From Hirundichthys speculiger (lineage: Eukaryota; Chordata; Actinopteri; Beloniformes; Exocoetidae): a stretch of DNA of 64,000 nucleotides. The translations under genes and the position numbers were made by a program. A model generated the notes under the pieces. It had not been told where the DNA came from, searched no databases, and saw only the letters and a program-made list of their open reading frames with translations. The DNA is taken from positions 687,501 through 751,500 of the forward strand of contig JAGFBZ010002547.1 in assembly GCA_018398805.1 (NCBI GenBank). Direction: 5' to 3'. Positions within the stretch are counted from its first letter, which is position 1. Each line of letters opens with the position of its first letter. Shown here in pieces: positions 21,272 to 30,901 of the stretch.

Positions 21272-21571
21272 TCACCTCCAAATAGCTATTCTGACCTCAA
21301 TCTCGCCCTGCTGCTGGGTCTCATCTCTCTCCTCATCCTCCTCCTCCTCCTTCTCCCTCTCCTCGTCCGCTTCTTCTCCGACAAGCACCAGTTCACTCGA
21401 CGGCCCCCCCGAGCTTGTGGTTGAAAACATTTCCGTGATTTTGGCACATTTTGCTGCATCCACTTTTAATTTTTTTTTTGTCTCCGTTCTCTGAGCTTTT
21501 CTGCTCCTCCCTTTCGCTTTTGTGCTTTTTTCTCCATTTCCATACTCATCCACGAGCCACCACACTCTCCG
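21272..21571 (-). pseudogene. hAT transposase N-terminal fragment
   Basis: Minus-strand reading from about 21571 gives WWLVDEYGNGEKSTKAKGRS, then RKAQRTETKKKLKVDAAKCA and KITEMFSTTSSGG. An acidic run EEADEEREKEEEEDEERDET follows. The pattern of a basic stretch, then 'DAAKCAKITxMF', is typical of the N-terminus of fish hAT transposases with a ZMYM/TTF-type finger. The rest of the gene, including the catalytic domain, is absent. The frame runs upstream into the inner hAT element, so those residues are not part of this gene. Confidence 0.55.
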
Positions 21572-21579
21572 GTCAGGCC

Positions 21580-22191
21580 CAGTGTTGCCAGATTTGGTTG
21601 AGCAATTTCCGCCCAATCGTGTTCCAAAACCCGCCCACTTCAGGAAAAACCCGCCCAATAAGTGTTTTCATACAAAAAGAGATTTAAATGCATTTACAGT
21701 ATTAAACAATTAAGCCTAAATAAAAAGTTGTATTTTATTATAGTGCATGTCACAGAAAATGTGCAAAAATGCACATCATTTATCCCAGTGCCAGGGCCAA
21801 GTTAACACAGCAGCAGTAACATCAACCACGTAAATACCATTTCTTATAGTTTCCCCACTTCGGCACGATAGCCTACTTATTTTTCTAACAGAATAGCCTA
21901 CCACTTAGAGAGAGCGGGCTTCTGCCTCAGACTTCTGCATCGGCGTACTAAGGTTTGTTGAGGAGACGTCACAATATACTAAATTTTGTATTTGTACTGT
22001 TTTTAAACCATAAATACAATAGAAACCATAAAATAAAAGTTTGTTGTGCTGTTTTCACAATATTAAAAAGACCGCCAGATGTTGGTAAAAGCAGCCCAAA
22101 TTGTGTATACCCGCACAATGCATTTTTCCCCCGCCAGCTGTAATCAAAAGTAGCCCAATTGGGCAGAAAACCGCCCAATCTGGCAACACTG
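21580..22191. mobile_element. nested hAT-type MITE, 612 bp
   Basis: Ends are CAGTGTTGCCAGATTTGG and CCCAATCTGGCAACACTG. The 8-bp duplication GTCAGGCC is exact on both sides (21572-21579 and 22192-22199). Subterminal regions repeat a CCGCCCAAT-like motif. No coding sequence. It sits inside the hAT element at 21078-23040, so it is younger than that element. Confidence 0.94.
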
Positions 22192-22381
22192 GTCAGGCCG
22201 AACGGCAAAATTTGGTCAGGAGGGATGGGAGGGACGGGCCAACGAGAGCTGAGAAATGTCATTGGACTAGCCCAATGTCCGTCAAGAAAATCAACCAATG
22301 GGCCACTTCGTGGCTTCGCAAGGCCCCGCCCCGCCTCCACCCCCTCCCTTCAGCAGAAAATAACGTTCATACTGCGTTCAC

Positions 22382-22757
22382 CAGTGTTGCCAACTTAGCG
22401 ATCTTGTCGCTATATCTAGCGACTTTCCAGACCCCCCTAGCGACTTAATTTGTAAAAAGCGACTAGCGACAAATCTAGCGACTTTTTCTGGTGATTTAGC
22501 GACTCACTGGCACTCAAACCGCTAGGTTTGAAGCCATCACTTGGCCGCTGATGGCTGCTGTCTGCCTCGCGACCTGCGCTTCTCTCTCTTTCTCTCTCTC
22601 TGTCGGGCACAGTGCACAGCCACAAACACTCCGCCCCCCGCGCGAGACAACTCGAGCCCCCCCCCCGTCTGACAGTCTGTCCGTCGCATCTAGCGACTTC
22701 TAGCGACTTCCGGGACAGCCTCTAGCGACTTTTCTCATTGGAGAGTTGGCAACAGTG
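22382..22757. mobile_element. nested hAT-type MITE, 376 bp, with AGCGACTT array
   Basis: Ends are CAGTGTTGCCAACTTAGCGA and GGAGAGTTGGCAACAGTG. The 8-bp duplication GCGTTCAC is exact (22374-22381 and 22758-22765). AGCGAC occurs nine times on the plus strand, six of them as CTAGCGACTT, clustered near the two ends. This arrangement resembles the subterminal transposase-binding repeats of hAT elements. No coding sequence. Confidence 0.94.
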
Positions 22758-23780
22758 GCGTTCACATCCGCGCAGCACTGGAGCGCTTGTCTGATTAGCT
22801 GTCAGTGTCTCTTACTTGAGTTTGTTGAGTGTGTGTCGTCGTCGTGCCCCCCCACCCCCCCCTCCCCCCGCTCCCCCCCTCGGAGATTTTTATGAGCCGA
22901 CTACCAGTCCGTTACCGTCGCGGTCAATAAAAACTATATACTTTTTTTTTTTTTTTTTAATGACAGACCTGGGCCGGCCCACAGATGTGCGTCAGCCCAC
23001 CGGGCATTGCCCGGTACGCCCGATGGCCAGTCCATGCCTGCCTGAAGGTTCCACGTTAATCTGCTGAAAGAACTATACACTAGTATAAACATCATGGGAA
23101 TGTCCAGCCATCATACCTCTCAGGAAGGAGATGGTTCTGAGTCCCAGAGATGAACACGTTTTTGTGTGAAATGTGCCTATAAACCCCAGAACAAAAGGAA
23201 AACACCTTGTGAAGATGCTGCTGAAGCTGCTCAGAGACTGTCATTAATACAATCCTGTACTGATATGAGCTGAAAGACCACTCAGCCAGGAAGAAGTCAA
23301 AAGAAACTTAAAATTACACTTTGCAAAGGCATTCAGTTCAATTTTAGTTTCATTAGACCACAGAACATGTCTACAAAAATGAAGGTCTTTGTCCCTGTTT
23401 GGCCATAATGATCATTGTTACATTTGAATAAAAAAGAAGGAAGCTTTCAAGAGAACAGCATCTTAACTGTGAAGTACGGGATTGGCAACACCATGTTGTG
23501 GAGGTGTTTTGATCTAGGAGGGACTGGTGGACTTTACAAAATAGACATTGAAGCAACATCTCAAGACATCAGCCAGGAAGTTAAAGTTTGGGCAAGTAAT
23601 GGCACTGAGAGGAAGTTAGGGTTCAGTGTCTTGCCCAAGGACACTTTAGCATGCGGACAGTTGGAGCCAGCCACCTACATATGGACAACAAATTAAATGT
23701 TTTAGAGTGACGATCACAAAGTCCTAATGTCAATCTTATAGAAGATTTATGGACAGGAATGACAGGAGTGACAGGAAGCA

Positions 23781-24013
23781 AGTGCAGAGACCTCAGGACT
23801 GGACTAATATGGTCGTATTTACTGGTTCTAGTCAGGACCAGTGCAGAGACCTCAGGACTGGACTAATATGGTCGTATTTACTGGTTCTAGTCAGGACCAG
23901 TGCAGAGACCTCAGGACTGGACTAATATGGTCGTATTTACTGGTTCTAGTCAGGACCAGTGCAGAGACCTCAGGACTGAACTAATATGGTCGTATTTACT
24001 GGTTCTAGTCTGG
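23781..24013. repeat. 59-bp tandem repeat, four copies
   Basis: The unit starts AGTGCAGAGACCTCAGGACT. Copies begin at 23781, 23840, 23899 and 23958. The first three are identical; the fourth has GAACTAA for GGACTAA and then diverges at GTCTGG. The unit lies within L2 reverse-transcriptase sequence (minus-strand motif KYDHISPVLRSLHW). Fifty-nine is not a multiple of three, so each extra copy shifts the frame. Confidence 0.95.
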
Positions 24014-24521
24014 ATGTACTGCAGCTGTCTTACAGCTTGTTTAGAGTCCAGTGAGCAGGCCGTTACAGTAGTCTAACCTGGTGGAGACGAATGCATGGAT
24101 TAGTCTTTCTAAATCTGGTTTAGACACTATTCCTTTGATTCTGGTAATGTTTTTTAGATGGTAAAAAGCTGCTGATGTTATTGCTTCAATGTGGCTGTTA
24201 AAGTTCAAGTCTGAATCCAAAATACCCTTAAACCTGATTTTTAGGTTCTAGAGAGAGTCTCAAGATGACTGATAACACTTTCTCTTTGTTTCTGTGGGCC
24301 ACAGACAATGATTTCAGTTTTGTCTGAGTTTAGCTGGAGAAAGTTGTTTTGCATCCACACACTGATCTGTTTGATGCAGTGAGACAATGAATCTACAGGC
24401 CCTTGTTCTCCTGCTGTCAGTGACACATAGATCTGAGTATCATCTGTATAGTTGTGGTAGGACACATTATAGCTGCGTATTAGCTGGCCTAATAGAATCA
24501 TGTACAGATTGAACAATAGGG
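24014..24521 (-). pseudogene. L2 LINE RT, middle and C-terminal block
   Basis: Starting at the hAT boundary the minus strand reads GPLLFNLYMILLGQLIRSYN, then YHNYTDDTQIYVSL. The catalytic box is Y-T-D-D rather than Y-A-D-D. The frame continues CIKQISVWMQNNFLQLNSDK and TEIIVCGPQKQR to a stop near 24241, after which decayed sequence leads into the 59-bp tandem array. Inactive. Confidence 0.8.
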
Positions 24522-24529
24522 GTCCCAGG

Positions 24530-25641
24530 TAGGGATGGGCATTGATAAGATATTTTTCCGATTCCGATTCCATTATTGATACTGTTCAACGATTCGATTC
24601 TTTATCGATTCTCTTATCGATTTTAATTTGGGGAAAAAGGAGAACAAACAGTTTTATTAGCATCAATTTTTTTTTATTTAGAAGTCACGACCTTACAAAC
24701 TCAACAGCGAGGTCGAAAGAGGCCCAAAGCCTGGATAACGTGTTAACTGTTGTAATATGTAACTGTGCAAATACACAAGAATGTGTTAAAATTTTACTAA
24801 CAGAGTTTTACTTATAGAAATTAAAAAAATCTTCTTTTTAAAAGGATATATGAGCTCACTAAGCACTCTAAAATAATAATAAAGAAAGATAAATACTACC
24901 AAATACAACGGAACAGTGCATAGTGCAAATCTGCAAATACTATGAAGAATTAACAATTCTTTTGCAGAAAAATAAGCATGTCTGCTTTTTCAGGAAGGAT
25001 ACATGATCTTTCTAGAGGTAGGTAGTGATCAGGAGCGAGTGCTGCCAGGCTGTCTCTCGTTATGGTCATCTTCTAAATGTAATGCAGAAGGCATTAGTTT
25101 AATAGCATAGCGTTAATGTTATAGTGTGTTTTACAAAGAAACACATAGGCAGTGGGATAGCTACTTACTAGAGTTGCTTCCATAGTAACCGCAGAGGTGA
25201 TCTTAGCTTGGCTACTGCTGCTGTGTTGAGATCCATCAGTCCGAAGCGCGTCAAAAACACGACACTCGTTATCGCATGTTGTGTGCACAAATGTTTCTGC
25301 ATGTTAGTCGTGTTCCATCCCGACGCTGTTATCTCCACTTTGCAATGACTGCAAGTTGCCTTGTTGCCATCTTTCTTTGGTGAAGTGAAGCCAAACTTTG
25401 GAGCGTTTGAACCTGGTCGGCGCCATTTTTGTTTACAACTCCAATGCGCGTGCTAAACCGATGTAACTTAATTACGTAGGTGCTTTCTGGAATTGACTGC
25501 AGGTAACTTGTGTAAATAACGTGAGATTCCTGCTGGTTGGAATCGATAAGAGAATAGCTAGAAAAACTGCCAAACAATTCCATGGAATTGAAAAACACGG
25601 AACCGGTTCTCTACAGGAACCGGTTCTCGATTCTCAACCTA
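24530..25641 (-). mobile_element. hAT element inserted in L2, with BED-finger relic
   Basis: Ends are TAGGGATGGGCATTGATAAG and TCTCAACCTA. The target duplication is GTCCCAGG (24522-24529) versus GTTCCAGG (25642-25649), seven of eight matching. Subterminal sequence is rich in CGATTC/TTATCGATT motifs on the left and GGAACCGGTTC on the right. The interior holds a BED zinc-finger segment on the minus strand. The element is 1112 bp and non-autonomous. Confidence 0.88.
25257..25400 (-). pseudogene. BED-type zinc finger of a hAT transposase
   Basis: One minus-strand frame reads PKFGFTSPKKDGNKATCSHC, then KVEITASGWNTTNMQKHLCT and QHAITSV. The C-x2-C pair (CSHC) and the H-x4-H pair (HLCTQH) are those of a BED finger, which binds the element's own ends in this family. 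Upstream of it the same strand is broken; no catalytic domain is present. In hAT elements of this type the finger lies at the N-terminus. Confidence 0.7.
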
Positions 25642-25649
25642 GTTCCAGG

Positions 25650-26080
25650 ATTGACCCCTTGGGAACCCCACAGGTCATGGCCATTTTGTCTAAGACACAG
25701 TTACCAATTTCAACAAAGTATCTCCTGTCCCTGAGATAGGACCTGAACCAGTTTAAAGCACTTTCAGAGATTCCCACCCAGTCTCTCTGTAATAAGATTG
25801 TATGGCCAACTGTGTCAAAGGCAGCGCTTAGGTCCAGCAGAACTAAGACTGAGACTTTGCCTGCATCTGTGTTCATGAGAATATTGTTGGTCACCTTGAT
25901 CAGGGCTGTCTCAGTGCTGTGGTGGGACCTGAAACCTGATTAAAAACTATCAAGAACATTGTTAGACATGAGAAAGTTAGTAATCTGTTGATATACTACT
26001 TTTTCTAGGACTTTGCCAAGGAATGGCAGGTTCGAAATGGGCCGATAATTCTTTGGTACTGTGGCATCAAGACAGTCAGT
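25650..26080 (-). pseudogene. L2 LINE RT, N-terminal block
   Basis: Minus-strand reading (25894-25650) gives SVLVLLDLSAAFDTVGHTIL, then WVGISESALNWFRSYLRDRR, FVEIGNC and MTCGVPKGSIL, where the hAT target site cuts the frame. The continuation GPLLFNLYM lies beyond the insertion at 24521. Above 25894 further decayed RT (FLGKVLEKVVYQQI-like) runs to 26080. Confidence 0.8.
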
Positions 26081-26096
26081 CTTACTATGACAGAAG

Positions 26097-26160
26097 CAGG
26101 GGCGTTTCTCACCTTGGGGGCCCTAGGCAAGAGTGAGCATGGGGGCCCTACTGGTCCAAA
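26097..26160. repeat. possible hAT terminal fragment
   Basis: CAGGGGCGTTTCTCACC starts abruptly where L2 similarity stops, and GGGGGCCCTAGGCA recurs in part as GGGGGCCCTA about 30 bases later. A CAG-type start is compatible with a hAT end, but no partner terminus was found. Confidence 0.3.
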
Positions 26161-26179
26161 AACACCAAGGGGCCACATG

Positions 26180-26314
26180 TAGTTGAACAACCACTCACAA
26201 TCAATCCTGCGGGCAATTTAGAATCACTAATTAATGTGACATGCATGTCTTTGGACCCTGGGAGAAAGCAAGAGAACCTGGAGAAAACCAACACGAGCAC
26301 AGGGAGAACATGGA
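26180..26314 (-). mobile_element. SINE fragment, central part
   Basis: ACATGCATGTCTTTGGACCC, GCAATTTAGAATCACTAATT and GAGAACATGG are the reverse complement of the middle of the SINE at 48266-48630 (GGAGTTTGCATGTTCTC...ACATGCATGTTAGG-type landmarks). Head and tail are missing. Confidence 0.65.
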
Positions 26315-27924
26315 TGTTTCAAAAACAACATTCTTTAATTCACAACCACAGCTGCATCTTGCCTGTTGATAAACTTTCATTAAACTCATAAAAATGCCAA
26401 GTAGGAGTTTTCCAGACTCCAGATACACTGCGGTGACATGTTTGGTTGTCTCTTTCACCAGTGTTTCAACTGGTTTGCAAAGGATTAAAAAAAAATATGA
26501 TCACAACAAGACAATTCAATCTGTACGCATTACTAGATGTAAAAACCACCTTTATTAAAGGAACCTGTTAAAACCAGTTTGCTAGTGAGACAGATTTTCT
26601 TTTAGTGTCTGGTTTTTGCTCCGGTGTTGGAACTAAGCCAGGTCTCTGCTGCCTTACACATACATTAGCTGAATTAATGAATGTTCATCTGGAAATTGTT
26701 TGCATAGATTGATTCTGCAGTCAGTGAGCCTTGACCTACGATGCTTTCCACTGATAATTTATACAAACCTCGATTCAATGTACATATTTAGTCTTACTTT
26801 ATTCAAAATTTGAGGCACACAAGTTGATACAATTGTTTCTGAATATTTTGTGTAGTAAATATAAAGAAATACAGGTTTTTTTGTTTCAAGTTCTGTACGG
26901 GTAAAGAGCTGTATTACATGTCTTAAGTTGAAACACTGATTTTTTTTTTTTTAATTATTTTTATTTATTTATTTATTTATGTATTGCCAAATTAAGATAT
27001 TTTACCCTTGGGACATTTCCAAAAAATAAATTATTTTGAGAGACTGGTCCAAAACTTGATTCCAAACAGGACTAATTCAGATAGAGGCCCAGCAAAGATG
27101 ACTGCTTACCCAGTTAAATGATTTACCGATGACTGCTGCTCATCCACATTACCCTTCTGTTCTCAAGGACCAGTACAATCTTAGAGTGTCCATTAGAGCG
27201 TCTATGGAGACACAGCTCTGCTGAAGCCATGAACATTTCATAGGGACATTAGTGAAAGGCAACACGTCATTACATGACCATTTACACATAATCACCCACT
27301 TAAAATGATCCCACAGGACAGAACTGCATAGCATGGGCCATTTGCAAGCACAGTGTGTGTGTGTATGCATGTGTGTGAAAATGTGGTTGTTGATGCGTAT
27401 TTGCACATGTGCTCTGGCCTAATAGTCCATCTGACATATGCCTTATGGTGATGTTCAGAAATAAACATCAAAATGACCCACGAGTCTTCTCGTTCATGGC
27501 ATCACTTTCCAGCTCTCTCTCTCTCTCACACACACACACACATACACAACGGTTGCCGTGGCTCTGGTTGTCAGAGAGTTGCTGTCCCAGGTGGAGACGG
27601 TGAGATGCTGTGTCACTCACTGCCTTATTTCTGATTCTTTATCTTCCCATTCAAAGTGCTTGGCTATCATGTGTCTACCCTCTATAGAGCTTTATTATGT
27701 GGCATGTATTTATTCAGTGTGAACTACTCTGTGGTGGTTCACTTCAGTACACTACATGGGAATTTGATGGGAAAAAAAAGAAATCCATGTTAAAAGAGAC
27801 TAACATAACAAATTCATGTCACTCGATACTGTGTTTAGCCATAGTTTTTATGTTGCTGATGAAGTGCAATAATTTAGGTTTTTCATTATTGCTTGTTAAG
27901 GATCTTATTGATTATATTAATCCG
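26315..27924. other. no gene seen; simple repeats
   Basis: A T-run passing into (TTTA)n lies at 26940-26982. A (TG)n-like tract lies near 27353-27390, and (CT)n/(CA)n at about 27514-27545. No exon or transposon termini recognised. Confidence 0.55.
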
Positions 27925-28392
27925 TACCGCGGTTTTTGTGTCACGGTTTCGGTACAGATTCGGTACAGTTTCAGACCACCCGCTACCCTAAACCCGCAAT
28001 CGCAAGATACAGAGTTTGCGGAAAGCGCAACTTGCATGTCGGCGCGTAAAAGAGTGCGTCCAAATGGAATAAATGTGCGTCCACCTGGTCACATGTGGAC
28101 GTGCACAAACAGCTCTACCTCTCGATTACGCATCACAGTATTACTTGCATATGTTTTTATTCTCTTGAGGTCAGAGGATGTCTGGTCAGCAGTTGTGGTG
28201 GATGTGGGAATAGTCACGGCCAGACACGTCAGTCTGTACAGCTGTGGCATGATCTCATTCAGATGTCTGCTGTGGAGGAAACCAAGGAGATCTTTGTCTC
28301 TGGTGTCAAGCTGGAAAAGGTTGGATGCGGGAATATATTTCCGATATGTCTGCAACTGTTGGTGGTCGAGGAGGGACAGGAACATTAATTGT
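27925..28392 (-). mobile_element. hAT fragment with transposase C-terminus
   Basis: Left edge CCGTACCGCGGTTTTTGTGT matches, in reverse, the right part of the hAT at 50023-50574 but lacks the last 45 bases with the TIR. The minus strand (28385-28089) is open for 98 residues: FQLDTRDKDLLGFLHSRHLN, then LYRLTCLAVTIPTSTTTADQ and TSSDLKRIKTYASNTVMRNR. This is the hAT C-terminal dimerisation region, where the usual 'SAERSFSxLKRIKT' appears here as TADQTSSDLKRIKT. No catalytic domain. Confidence 0.75.
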
Positions 28393-30901
28393 TCGTGATC
28401 TTTAAATGCGCATCATTATTACTAGTGTTTAGTATTTTTAATTACACTCAGGTGGAATAGTCAGTAACTTTCCACTCAATACATACATGTGTATTGTTAA
28501 ATGCAAATAAAGTCCTGAAACACAAAACATATTGAGCATGTTAACTTTGTCAACAAACAGAGAAGTAAATCATTGAAACTTTTAAAATGAATGTTTATTA
28601 AAGAATAACTGGATAGAATTTGCATCCTTCTCCTTCTAGAGTGCAGAAAGCCTGTAAACCGTTCAGGGAATCTGGGCGAGGCACGTGCCCGAACATCAAG
28701 AATGAAGAACTGATATTTGGTCTGTCCAAGGGAATGCTCTTGGAACCCTTTCTCAAGCACAGCACTGCAGGACAACATTCATTAATACCACTTAAAACCT
28801 TACTGTGGAAAAAAAGAAGACTTCTATGAAACCTCTCCAGAGCCGAGGTCACTGTTTAAGTTTATGATCAGGTCAGTGGTCAGGTTTATATTAGCACTGG
28901 CCTTTTGCAACAATAATGCATACACTGATGTTTTAGAGTAATATTTGATGCCTTTAAGACCACGTTTTTTTTGCATTACACAATCGGTTGAGAACTGTCA
29001 CTATCCATGTAAAATGCTGTTCAGGAAATGTGACCTTTTTGATATTTTAGAGGCTTTCAGCACATGTGCCCCTGCTGACAAAGTTGCATGGGTTTTCAGT
29101 AGCAGGCATTGTAACTCCTGATCAACCCTGACATCAAATCTGCACTGCACTGTCTGATAGCACCTGACACACCTACTGAGCTTCTCCTCCCACCTGCACA
29201 CCCACACTGACAGAGAGTCACAATAAAACCCAACCAGGCATGAGCCAAGAAAACACCTGCGCTCACAGATATGCTGCTTTAGAAATATATGTCTTAAGAG
29301 AAAAGTAAATGGTAAAACATGTCTCTTCGAGTCAATAGACGCAGGATGCAGGCAGTCTTCTTTTCTGCATACAGTTCTTAAGTTTAGCATCACAGTTGCA
29401 GTTGTGATAATACTATGATGTGAAATAAATCAGAATTATTTTTTCAGTGAGAAAGCTCTTCCCTACTTTGAGTGAAAGATGTGTTCATGAATATGTATAT
29501 TGGTGTTGTGTAGCATTTCATTTGCACTCTCATTCCAAAATAATTTAAAAAAAAGCATGACCACAGCCAGCAGTTCTATCAAATGTGATTTCTTTCTGAC
29601 ATAAATATGGCTTTTCAACCACTGTCAAAGGAACGACAAAAGCTTGTCGGCTCTAACAAGGTTAACCTTGTACTCGTCGAAGAAATCCATTTTCTCCTGG
29701 AGGTATTCAGAGGACTCGGCCTTCATCTCTACAGGGCTTCATTATCAAGCATGACTTCCGTGCCTGTTGAAGAGGTTTGACTGTGATGTGTAGCGTTATT
29801 CAAATTGTAATGAGGCCTTTCTGAATTTGAATTCTCCCCCTTCTGTCTCACTCTTCATCTTCTGTCAGTGTGTGTTTCATTTCCAGCTTTTCCTCCATCC
29901 TGCCGCTCTCCCCTGGGCTCAGGTGTGCTTCCCATCAGCCGCACCTGGTCATCTTTAATTACGACCAAAGCTCTGATCACACTCTAATGTGCCTGGAAGA
30001 GGAAGACAGGAAAGGATCTCTGGGGATGCGTTGTATTTGCAAGTCCTCCCTCCTTTTCACTACTCTGGTCTTTCTTCCTCTTCTTTTCTGTCTCTCCAAA
30101 TGAATGATCTGAGTTAATTCATGGACTGAGCTCCTGTGTGAAGTCTCAGACATCATCACTTTTGGTATCAAGTTAATTTCAGACTAGCTTTCTTGGTCAT
30201 CTATGTCCAGACATGGGGACTTGAGTCTCTGCCTCTGCCAAATGGAGCACTTTCCTGAGAACACTCACAGTGTACTACCTATTAATTAGTGCTGTCTCAA
30301 ATATGTAAGAATCTTTGCACTCTTACCTGAAGTAGTGATGGTAAAATTAACTCAAAATTTCATGTTGTGTGTGTATTCGTATCCTTTTTTTAAATGAGAG
30401 ACTAAAGCTGTGGTGTCATTGTTGCCATCTTTGGAACTGAAAAAGGAGCAAACGAGTGTCCCACGGGTTCCTGTACATCAACGAGATGGAGACCATTGGA
30501 CGCTGGTTGAGTTCATCATTCAACACTTGACTGTCTTTTTCTTTTCTGAGTGCACCATCTGGGTAATTGTAGCATACTTCACAAGGATAGTATTGTCATG
30601 ACTTGATATGCAGTTAAAGCAGCATGAAGGAACTTTTTCAAGTATTAGCTCAGCAGGTTCCCCTTTAGGTGTGGAGGGTAGGCTTATTAATATACCTTCA
30701 ACATGAAGATATATTTGGTCTCTTGCTTGATCTATCTCAGATTTCCTTTCCATCATTCCTTCCTTCCTTCTCTTTGTTGCCTCTGCCATGATGCCAACTG
30801 TAGCACTATGAGTTTCATCTAATTAGAGTGTAACATGTTGCAGTAAAGCAGGGACAGGACTCCATGAGAGTTACATGCTACATCCCAGAAGTAAGCAAAT
30901 A
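28393..30901. other. no confirmed gene; one candidate exon (see 29630-29737)
   Basis: AT-rich DNA. An open plus-strand frame (about 28620-28829) reads ESGRGTCPNIKNEELIFGLS in part; I cannot assign it. Nothing else stands out apart from the short candidate exon on the minus strand. Confidence 0.45.
29630..29737 (-). other. candidate short coding exon, unassigned
   Basis: The minus strand reads MKAESSEYLQEKMDFFDEYK, then VNLVRADKLLSFL and a stop. Residue composition and the mostly G/C third codon positions look protein-like against the AT-rich flanks. An AG (CCTGTAG) lies two bases before the ATG as a possible acceptor, and AAG|GTTAAC is a weak possible donor. I do not recognise the protein. 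It may be an exon of a host gene spanning this region, or a chance frame. Confidence 0.25.

Larger units (their letters stand above)
21078..23040 (-). mobile_element. hAT element (1963 bp) inside Tc1, itself carrying two nested elements
   Basis: Ends are CAGGGCTGGACTGG and CCAGTCCATGCCTG, imperfect inverted repeats. The 8-bp target duplication CCTGAAGG is exact (21070-21077 and 23041-23048). A subterminal 14-bp hairpin lies at 21110-21157. Subtracting the two inner insertions leaves about 960 bp of its own sequence, with a (CA)n tract, a C-rich stretch and a minus-strand transposase N-terminus. It is a deleted, non-autonomous hAT. Confidence 0.92.
20796..23755 (+). mobile_element. Sleeping-Beauty-like Tc1 split by a hAT element
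   Basis: The left part begins with the inner direct repeat AAGTTTACGTACACTAAG, then TGATGTCATGGCTTTGGAAG and a start region (AAAGAAATCAGCCAAGATCA) of the transposase. After the hAT insertion (21078-23040) transposase remnants continue: HTSQEGDGSESQR-like, then IMIIVTF and NTMLWRCFDLGGTGGLYKID. Near 23604-23672 a short foreign piece, TTCAGTGTCTTGCCCAAGGA, breaks it again. The right part ends near 23755 at the segment encoding the NLIEDLWT-like motif. Both outer terminal repeats are lost. It is an old, inactive copy. Confidence 0.85.
23781..26095 (-). mobile_element. L2-type LINE fragment, interrupted by hAT
   Basis: The minus strand encodes L2-type reverse transcriptase in two blocks (24014-24521 and 25650-26080) separated by the hAT at 24530-25641. 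The LINE is truncated at both ends: by Tc1 DNA near 23770 and by a repeat beginning CAGGGGCGTTTCTCACC at 26097. It resembles the element at 1-1943 but is more decayed. Confidence 0.85.

Noticed and set aside
21572..22199. Inner 612-bp element as an exon of the outer hAT transposase
   Set aside because: Exact 8-bp duplications and matching ends show it is a separate insertion; the open frame across the junction is accidental.
23781..24013. CRISPR array
   Set aside because: Units are contiguous without spacers and lie in LINE coding sequence of a eukaryote.
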